From positions 1 to 64,000 of the forward strand of contig JAEYPE010000121.1 of the NCBI GenBank assembly GCA_023411035.1: 64,000 nt of DNA, read 5' to 3'. Position 1 is the stretch's first letter. Each line of letters opens with the position of its first letter. A program made the position numbers and the translations under genes. The notes beneath the pieces were generated by a model. That model was not told the origin of the DNA. It was given only the letters and a program-made list of their open reading frames with translations, and ran no database searches. Below are positions 16,372 to 23,083 of the stretch, piece by piece. This stretch comes from Pseudomonadota bacterium (GTDB lineage: Bacteria > Pseudomonadota > Alphaproteobacteria > Azospirillales > Azospirillaceae).

Positions 16372-18347
16372 GCGGGGGTCCTCTGCGGAAGGTCGGACGG
16401 CGGGTGCTTGCGGAAGATGGCGCTCAGCAGCAACTGCACGGCGACGCAGGCCGCCAGCACGGCGCCGATGCCCTTCAGCGCCCCGGCGTAGCCGTAGTGG
16501 GCCAGGAACAGCCCGGCCAGGAAGGGGGCAACGACGGAGCCCAGCCGCTCGATCAGGCGGAACATGCCGATCACCGTGGTCTCGCCCAGCGCCGCGCGCT
16601 CCTTCACGCAGACGTCGGCGAGCATGGCGAGCTGCGACGCGCCGAGCATGGCGTGCGCCACCCCCAGCAGGGCCACCCCGGCCAGCGCCGTGCCGAGCGA
16701 CCCCGGCATCGACAGCACCCAGGCCGCCGCCGCCGAGATCAGCCCGCCCGCCACCAGGAATCCCGTGCGTTGTCCGGAGCGGTCCGACAGCTTCGCCGCC
16801 ATGGGCTGCACCACGATCATCAGCAGCCAGTAAAGCAGCAGCACGCGCCCGATCCACGACTGGCTGACGCCCTGGTCGTCCAGCGCCAGCGGCAGCAGGA
16901 AGAACAGCAGCGCCGTCAGCCCCAGCTTCGCCGGAACCGCGCTGAAGACGGCCAGCCCGATGAAGCGCGGGTTGCGCAGGCACAGCGCGGCGTCCGACAG
17001 GCGCAGGCCGCGGCTGCTCTTGCCCGGCACCGCGGCGCGCACCCGCGGCAGCAACCGCCAGGCCATGAAGGCGGCCAGAAGCGCCAGCCCGGCGGAGATC
17101 AGGAAGGTCGTGCGGAACCCCACCTGCCCGGCGATCACGCCGCCGATGGCCGGTCCGCAGACACCGGCGCTGAGGATGCCGCCCGCGTACATGGCGATGG
17201 CCTGGGCGCGCTGCTTCGGGTCGGTGGCGTCGATGACGAAGCCCTGGGCGGCGATGAAGACGCTGGCGTAGCCGATGGCGGTCAGGCAGCGCGCCGCGAC
17301 CAGTTGCACCAGATCGGTGGCGAGGCCGGAACCGGCCAGACCGGCGAAGGACATCAGCGCCCCGGCCAGGAACACGGCCCGCCGCCCGCGCCGTTCCGAC
17401 AGGCTGCCGGCGATGGGCTGGCTGACCGCCCACAGCAGCATGAACAGGGCGATGGGGGCGCCGATGACCATCTCCATGGACAGGCCGGGCACCGGCTCGA
17501 ACAATTGCTTGATGTAGACGGACAGGAAGGTGCGGGTCAGCTCCTCCGCCAGCGAGAAGATGAAGATGGCGAAGCGCAGTTCCACCACCCGCTGCATCAT
17601 GCCGATCTTCGTCATGGCCGGCTCGGATGCGGTCATGTCGGCCCTGTGCTGCACACTGTCCAGCGCCCAATCCACGGCGCGCGACAGTTCCCCCACCTCG
17701 TCGCGGTTGCGCAGGGCGACGCGGACGCCGAGTTGCCCGTCCGCGGCCTGCCTCATCACCGCCGTCACCCGTTGCAGCGGCGCGGCGACGGACGTGCCGA
17801 CGACCAGAAGCAGAATCTCGATGTTCAGCAGGATGGCGACGATCAGCACGGAGCCGAGATCGAACACCACCTCGTTCAGGGCGGAGCGGACATAACCGGA
17901 ATCGACGCCGACATGCAGCCGCGCCGTCTCATTGCCCTCCAAAGGCAGGGCGGTGTCCAGGAAGCGCGCGGTTTCACCCTCGGGCGGGGCGTCCGTGGCG
18001 GTCAGCCGGGTGCCGGACCGCGCCTCCTCCGCTCCGGCGAAGGCGTAAAGGCGCCCGCCGATCTCCAGCCCCAGATACCTGACGTCCGGGTTGGCGGCCA
18101 GCGCGTCGGACAGCAGCTCGTCCACCCCCACCAGCTTGTCCAGTTCGAAGCCGAGCGTCACCGCGCGGTCGATCTGCGCCACCACGTAGGAACCGACGAC
18201 CTCCGCCTTGCGGGCCAGCTCCGGTTCGATCAGCGGGCGGAACAGCGTGTTGACGTGGTTGGTCTGGACGGCAAGGCTGACCAGCATCAGGACGGACACG
18301 ACGCCCGTCAGCATCCAGTTCAGACGGCGGATGAAGGACAGCTTCAT
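16368..18347 (-). CDS. HAMP-sensor/MFS-transporter fusion protein
   Basis: A 659-aa fusion. Residues about 8-28 are a membrane helix and about 29-160 a periplasmic sensor region (RYLGLEIGGRLYAFAG resembles single-Cache). A second helix lies at about 164-186 and a HAMP-like linker at 187-238 (VAAPLQRVTAVMRQAADG, NRDEVGELSRAVD). From about 255 to 655 a 12-helix MFS transporter follows, with PIAGSLSERRGRRAVFLAG and PMAAKLSDRSGQRTGFL as the two conserved inter-helix loops. One continuous frame spans both parts, so it is not two genes. It overlaps both neighbours by 4 nt. A ligand-gated exporter is a plausible reading but unproven. Confidence 0.88.
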   Translation of the reverse strand: MKLSFIRRLNWMLTGVVSVLMLVSLAVQTNHVNTLFRPLIEPELARKAEVVGSYVVAQIDRAVTLGFELDKLVGVDELLSDALAANPDVRYLGLEIGGRLYAFAGAEEARSGTRLTATDAPPEGETARFLDTALPLEGNETARLHVGVDSGYVRSALNEVVFDLGSVLIVAILLNIEILLLVVGTSVAAPLQRVTAVMRQAADGQLGVRVALRNRDEVGELSRAVDWALDSVQHRADMTASEPAMTKIGMMQRVVELRFAIFIFSLAEELTRTFLSVYIKQLFEPVPGLSMEMVIGAPIALFMLLWAVSQPIAGSLSERRGRRAVFLAGALMSFAGLAGSGLATDLVQLVAARCLTAIGYASVFIAAQGFVIDATDPKQRAQAIAMYAGGILSAGVCGPAIGGVIAGQVGFRTTFLISAGLALLAAFMAWRLLPRVRAAVPGKSSRGLRLSDAALCLRNPRFIGLAVFSAVPAKLGLTALLFFLLPLALDDQGVSQSWIGRVLLLYWLLMIVVQPMAAKLSDRSGQRTGFLVAGGLISAAAAWVLSMPGSLGTALAGVALLGVAHAMLGASQLAMLADVCVKERAALGETTVIGMFRLIERLGSVVAPFLAGLFLAHYGYAGALKGIGAVLAACVAVQLLLSAIFRKHPPSDLPQRTPA

Positions 18348-19147
18348 GGCGCGGCCTCCGCGGGACCTGGCGTGGGATGGGGCGCGGGATGGGGGCCGTC
18401 TTCCTCCGCGCCGTGCCTCTGCTGTTCCAGAATGCGGTCGGCGAAATCGCTCAGGCCGGGGGCGAAGGCGACCAACTCCGGGGTCAGGGCGGGCGGCTCG
18501 CCCATGCCCAGCCGGTTGATGCAGGCCGTCATCTCGCGCAGCCGCCGCTGGATCGGGCGCAGCAGCAGCCAGACCGCCAGCATGGTGACCAGCAGCCCCG
18601 TCACCAGATTGATCCCGCTGGACAGCAGCAGGTCCGGGATGGTGCCGCGGATGCCCTCCTGCACCTCCGCCAGGGAATAGGTCAGGGCGACGCCGCCGGC
18701 CACGCCGCCGAAAGCGTTGCGGATGCCCAGAAGAAGCGCTTGGCTGTCGCCATCGGCAACGGCGGCCACGCGGTCCGACTTGCCGTCGCGGGCGAAAGCC
18801 ACCTTCCAGCCGGCGGGGATCGTTCCCACCGGACCGCCCCGCCCCGCCGCGGCCAGCACCTCGCCCGTGTCGGTGAACAGGACCAGCCCGGTGATCCGGT
18901 CGTCCCGCGCCATCGAGCGCAGGATCAGCGCGTCGAGGTTGCGCAGGGCCGTGATGGACACGCCAAGGCTGACGGCGCCCTCCACCTCCCCCGCCAGCCC
19001 GCGCAGGGCGACGGTGAAGCGGGAGGCCACGGTGTCCTCCACCATGCGTTCCATCTTCAGGTAGGACAGGGCCGCGGTGGAGATCAGCGCGAAGCAAAGC
19101 GCCACTTGCAGCAGCAGGATGATCTTGGTCGTCAGGGTCAGGCGCAT
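18344..19147 (-). CDS. Two-TM membrane sensor with HAMP-like region
   Basis: A 267-aa membrane protein with a helix at about 8-30, a periplasmic region at 31-172 (RNLDALILRSMARDDRI, GLVLFTDTGEVLAAAG), a second helix at 175-197 and a HAMP-like cytoplasmic segment (RPIQRRLREMTACINRLGMG). It has no kinase, cyclase or methyl-accepting domain: the protein ends in a Pro/His tail. It has the same layout as the sensor half of the next gene, suggesting that the two form a hetero-oligomeric sensor. First gene of the operon; its ATG at 19147 is chosen by the membrane helix (MRLTLTTKIILLL). Confidence 0.78.
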   Translation of the reverse strand: MRLTLTTKIILLLQVALCFALISTAALSYLKMERMVEDTVASRFTVALRGLAGEVEGAVSLGVSITALRNLDALILRSMARDDRITGLVLFTDTGEVLAAAGRGGPVGTIPAGWKVAFARDGKSDRVAAVADGDSQALLLGIRNAFGGVAGGVALTYSLAEVQEGIRGTIPDLLLSSGINLVTGLLVTMLAVWLLLRPIQRRLREMTACINRLGMGEPPALTPELVAFAPGLSDFADRILEQQRHGAEEDGPHPAPHPTPGPAEAAP

Positions 19148-19522
19148 GGCGTCCGGTGCCGGCAAGGGATACGGCCACCTTACGCGCATCATCCGCAGCC
19201 CCGTTTCCGAGACGGGTCCAGTCTGGAGAAGACCCCGGCGACATGACTCCGCTCCGGCCCGACCACGCCAACGGCGCGCTATTCGCAAAAATCCCATCAA
19301 CCCCAAGGGGTAACTGGCAGCTTTATCGTTACTTTATAATGAATACGTGTCGCTGAGTTCCTGGAATTCCATGCCATTCCACCCAACCGTTCAAAATTGG
19401 CACGTTTTTAATCCGTTTTCCGATCGCTCTAAATTGGACCATGATTGCATCCATGATGATTTGCTTTGCGTGGTAATCCATAAGCACAGCAATCCATGCA
19501 CCCAGCGGGGGGAAGGGCTTCG
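19148..19522. promoter_or_regulatory. A/T-rich divergent promoter region
   Basis: A 375-nt gap between the minus-strand sensor operon and the plus-strand pseudo-receiver regulator, much richer in A/T than the genes around it from about 19300 to 19500. A TATAAT box lies at 19335-19340 on the plus strand, with only a weak CTGGCA (19314-19319) upstream. The 10-nt palindrome TGGAATTCCA lies near 19362. No supportable gene is seen. It probably holds promoters for both sides. Confidence 0.45.
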
Positions 19523-20494
19523 ATGCGGATCGAGTTGGAGCGACCCTTGGCTTGGCCGGTGCGTCCGGTCCAGACCAGCGCCGGCCTTCATGTTTCAGCG
19601 ACATCCATTCTGATCGCTTGCGCGGATCGCGCGCTGGGCATCGGCATGCACGATGCCTTCGAACGCAACGGCCACCGCATCCATGTGACCCACGATCCCA
19701 TCGCCGCGCTCGACACGCTGGAGGCGGACGGCAGCATCGGCATCGTGGCGGTGGAGCTTGCCCTGCCCCATTTCGACGGGCTGGCGCTGGTGGAGCGGAT
19801 GCGCAAGAGCGTCCGGCGGCATCTTCAGGTCATCGTCGTCGCCCCCAACGCCACGGCGGCGGACGTCGTCCGCGCCATGCATCTGCGCGCGGCGGACTTC
19901 GTCAGCGACCCGCAGGACGGCAGCCAGCTTCACGGCGCGTTGGCCCGCGCCCTTGCCGCCCATCAGACGGCGCAGCAGGCGGCGGCACCCCTGCCCACCC
20001 CGCCCGCCTCCGCGAGCAACGGTGGGTTGCATGGCGCGCTGGAAGACGCCTACCGCCACGGCCTCGCCTTGATCGAAGCCGTGAAGTCCCTGCGGGAAGC
20101 GACGCCGGCGGTTCCCGCACCGGCCACCCCAGCCACCGCGCCCGCCGCGGCGGAGGAAAGCCGGCGTCTGGCGGTGCTGAGGGCGCTCCAGCAGTCCCGC
20201 GTGGCCCGCGACAAGTTCTTCCCCAAGGGCCTGTTCGAGGACCCCTGCTGGGACATGCTGCTGGACCTGATGGCGAACCATCTGCGCGGGCGGCGGATTT
20301 CCGTGTCGTCGCTGTGCATGGCCTCGGGCGTGGCGCAGACCACGGCGCTGCGCCGCATTTCGGAACTGAACGACCGCGGACTGGTGCGCCGGATCGCCGA
20401 CGAGAAGGACGGCCGCCGCGTCTTCATCGAACTGACCGAGCAGGGGATCGCCGCCCTGTCCGGCTATGTCGAGCATATCCAGGACCTGACATGA
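19523..20494 (+). CDS. Pseudo-receiver / winged-helix (MarR-type) regulator, paralogue of 6138-7127
   Basis: A 323-aa regulator with the same architecture as the gene at 6138-7127. The receiver-like part (ILIACADRALGIGMHDAFER) has Glu at the phospho-acceptor position (VAVELALPHFDG), and the conserved Lys is lost (FVSDPQDG), so it cannot be a normal phosphorylated receiver. The winged-helix C-terminus (RDKFFPKGLFEDPCWDMLLD onward) is nearly identical to its paralogue. Start 19523 is preceded by GGGGGGAAGGG. It is transcribed divergently from the HAMP/MFS operon, so it may regulate that operon (inference). Confidence 0.82.
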   Translation: MRIELERPLAWPVRPVQTSAGLHVSATSILIACADRALGIGMHDAFERNGHRIHVTHDPIAALDTLEADGSIGIVAVELALPHFDGLALVERMRKSVRRHLQVIVVAPNATAADVVRAMHLRAADFVSDPQDGSQLHGALARALAAHQTAQQAAAPLPTPPASASNGGLHGALEDAYRHGLALIEAVKSLREATPAVPAPATPATAPAAAEESRRLAVLRALQQSRVARDKFFPKGLFEDPCWDMLLDLMANHLRGRRISVSSLCMASGVAQTTALRRISELNDRGLVRRIADEKDGRRVFIELTEQGIAALSGYVEHIQDLT

Positions 20495-20642
20495 CCTGAC
20501 CGGGACGGCCCGAATTGGCCCGGACCGGCCGGTTTCATCCGCAGACTGCTTCAACCGGGACCTGTCCCGGATCGACAGCGCGCCCTGAAAGCGGCGAGCA
20601 TCGCCGGAAGGAACGCCCTGCGCGCAGGACGGCGGAGACCCG

Positions 20643-21776
20643 ATGGCCGAGCAGAAATTAAAGGATGTGATCGTCGTCGCGACCCCCACGGAGGGGAGCG
20701 GACCCGCATCCGCCCTGCCCACGCACCCGGCGAGGCCCAGCGAGGAGCCGGACCGCCAGCGTCTGGCCGAACGGCTGCGCGCCCAGGGCTGGAGCTACCG
20801 CCGCATCGCGGAGGAGCTTCAGGTCTCCTACATCCTCGTATCGCGCTGGCTGGGCGGCGACGGCGCCACACCCTCTGGCCCGCGCCAGCCTCCCGCCGCG
20901 GCGGCGCCCCAACCGCCACCCGCGCCCGGCGGCACGCGGACGGCCAAGGCGTCGAAAGCCACGAAGGCCACGAAGACTGCCGCCGCCGTGGCTGCCACCG
21001 GGGACGAAGACGTTCTGGCGCTCCAGTTCCGAGCCTTCGAACAGTATGTCCGCGAAGTGATCGACGGGATGGAGGCACGGCACGAGTCGCTGCTTCAGCG
21101 CCAGGAGGAGTTGATCCAGGCGCTCGACACGGAACGCGCCGCCGCGCGCGCGCGGGAAGAGGAACTGCTCGCCGCCCTCGACCAGGAGCGCCAGCGCTGG
21201 ACCGAGGCCGAGGACCGTTTCCGCGAGGAACTGGAGCGCTTCAAGGCGGAAATCCGCCGCGGCCAGACCACAGCCGCCGCTGCCGTCGCCGCAACGGCTT
21301 TCAGCACCGATGACGAGGAGACGGAAGAAGAAGCATTCCCGGATTTCTCCGCCTTCAGCTTCGATGACGATGAAACCGGCGACGGGGCCGACAAGGGCAG
21401 CGATGGGGGCAGCGATGCGGGCAGCGACGCCAATGTCTTCAGCTTTGGCGACGACGATGAGAGCAATCCCTTCAGTTTTGGCGGCGATGACGACAACAGC
21501 AATCCCTTCAGCTTCGACGACGACGGCGACACCGAAGAGAAGACCGAAGAGGCGGTGACGGAAACGGACGCGGAATCGGACGGCGACCCGTTTTCCTTCG
21601 ATATGGACGAAGATGAGGACGCGCCCAAGGCCGACACCCGGCCCAACGAAGAGGCCACCGAGCCCACGCCCGACGACGATCCCTTCTCCTTCGGCGACGA
21701 TCCGGAACCGGAGCCTGAACCCGAACCGGAAGCCCCGCCGAAGAAAAAGGGGCTTTTCAGCTTCTGGCGCAAATGA
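20643..21776 (+). CDS. HTH / coiled-coil / acidic FSF-repeat protein
   Basis: A 377-aa protein of unknown function. Residues about 38-73 resemble a helix-turn-helix (RLRAQGWSYRRIAEELQVSY). An Ala/Lys linker follows, then a long coiled coil at about 125-205 (EELLAALDQERQRWTEAED). Residues about 220-365 are extremely acidic and carry the motif Phe-Ser-Phe at 238, 266, 277, 289, 317 and 348, usually as (N/D)PFSF followed by Asp/Gly. A seventh FSF lies in the basic end KKKGLFSFWRK. The pattern suggests short linear binding motifs in a disordered acidic tail. GGAGACCCG precedes the start. It stands alone, with 148 nt before it and 120 nt after. Confidence 0.8.
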   Translation: MAEQKLKDVIVVATPTEGSGPASALPTHPARPSEEPDRQRLAERLRAQGWSYRRIAEELQVSYILVSRWLGGDGATPSGPRQPPAAAAPQPPPAPGGTRTAKASKATKATKTAAAVAATGDEDVLALQFRAFEQYVREVIDGMEARHESLLQRQEELIQALDTERAAARAREEELLAALDQERQRWTEAEDRFREELERFKAEIRRGQTTAAAAVAATAFSTDDEETEEEAFPDFSAFSFDDDETGDGADKGSDGGSDAGSDANVFSFGDDDESNPFSFGGDDDNSNPFSFDDDGDTEEKTEEAVTETDAESDGDPFSFDMDEDEDAPKADTRPNEEATEPTPDDDPFSFGDDPEPEPEPEPEAPPKKKGLFSFWRK

Positions 21777-21896
21777 GGGCCGGACGGCACCGATGATTCG
21801 GGTTTCACGACGCCTTTCCGGACTCCGGAACATCAGGCCATGAGAACGCAGCCGGCCCATACGTTTGCGTGTTGATCACGCCGCAAGCGCGGTTGT

Positions 21897-23030
21897 ATGA
21901 ATTGGCCCATGATTCAACCGCGCCGCACCCTGTCCGCCGCTGAACGGTTCGACTGGCTCCGCCTCATCCGGACGGAAAATGTCGGGCCGATCACCTTCCA
22001 CCGCCTGCTGGAGCAGTTCGGCAGCGCCCGCGCCGCGCTTGAGTCGCTGCCCGACCTCGCCAAACGCGGCGGACGGATGAAGCCGTTGCGCATCGCGGCC
22101 AAGGCGGACATCGAGCGCGAGTTGATCGCCAACGAGCGCATCGGCGCCAGACTGCTCTGCTCCTGCGAGCCGGACTATCCGGAACCGATGGCGGCGCTGG
22201 ACGACGCGCCCCCGGTGGTGTCGGTCCTCGGTCACCCGCATCTGCTGAAACGGCGTGCGGTCGCCCTGGTCGGGGCGCGCAACGCCTCGATGAACGGCAA
22301 GAAATTCGCCGAACGGCTGGCGCGGGAACTGGGGGAGGCCGGACTTCTGGTCGTCTCCGGACTGGCGCGGGGCATCGACACCGCGGCGCACGCCGGGGCG
22401 CTCGGCACAGGCACGGCGGCGGTGGTGGCGGGCGGCGCCGACGTGGTGTACCCGCCGGAGAACGAGAAACTCTACCGCGACATAGTGCAGCAGGGCGTGG
22501 TGGTGGCGGAAAGCGCCGTCGGCACCACCCCGCAGGCCCGCCATTTCCCGCGCCGCAACCGGCTGATCTCCGGCCTGTCGCTGGGCGTGCTGGTGGTGGA
22601 GGCGGCGCTGCGTTCCGGCTCGCTCATCACCGCGCGCATGGCGCTGGAACAGGGGCGGGAGGTGATGGCCGTTCCAGGCTCCCCGCTCGACCCGCGCTGC
22701 CAGGGAACCAACAATCTTCTGCGGCAGGGGGCGGCCTTGGTGGAAGGGGTGGACGACGTTCTGCGGGCGCTGGAAAGCCTGTCTCCGCCCGCCGCGCGGG
22801 AACGCCAGGGCGACCTGTTCGCGCAGGCCCGGCCCGCCGCTCCGTCCGAGTCGGACCTGGAGACGGCACGCACCATCATCCTGGAAAACCTTGGCCACAC
22901 GCCGGTTGCCATTGACGAACTCGTCCGCGGGTGCCAATTGTCCGCACCGGTGGTGTTGACCGTCGTGCTGGAACTTGAGCTTGCGGGCCGGGTCCAGCGC
23001 CAGCCTGGGAATCAGGTGAACCTGATCTGA
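21897..23030 (+). CDS. dprA: DNA-processing protein DprA
   Basis: A 377-aa DprA/Smf protein that loads RecA on incoming single-stranded DNA during transformation. The Rossmann-like core is clear: ALVGARNASMNGKKFAERLA, VVSGLARGIDTAAHAGAL, GGADVVYPPENEKLY, FPRRNRLISGLS, and GSPLDPRCQGTNNLLRQGA. The C-terminal ~65 residues form the winged-helix domain (LGHTPVAIDELVRGCQLSAP). The start could also be the ATG at 21909. Neither has a clear ribosome site. topA follows after 53 nt, the common alphaproteobacterial order. Confidence 0.93.
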   Translation: MNWPMIQPRRTLSAAERFDWLRLIRTENVGPITFHRLLEQFGSARAALESLPDLAKRGGRMKPLRIAAKADIERELIANERIGARLLCSCEPDYPEPMAALDDAPPVVSVLGHPHLLKRRAVALVGARNASMNGKKFAERLARELGEAGLLVVSGLARGIDTAAHAGALGTGTAAVVAGGADVVYPPENEKLYRDIVQQGVVVAESAVGTTPQARHFPRRNRLISGLSLGVLVVEAALRSGSLITARMALEQGREVMAVPGSPLDPRCQGTNNLLRQGAALVEGVDDVLRALESLSPPAARERQGDLFAQARPAAPSESDLETARTIILENLGHTPVAIDELVRGCQLSAPVVLTVVLELELAGRVQRQPGNQVNLI

Positions 23031-23083
23031 TCCCGTTCCGCACCGCCGGGGTATGGGATAGGCACATTCAGGGGCGCGGACTC

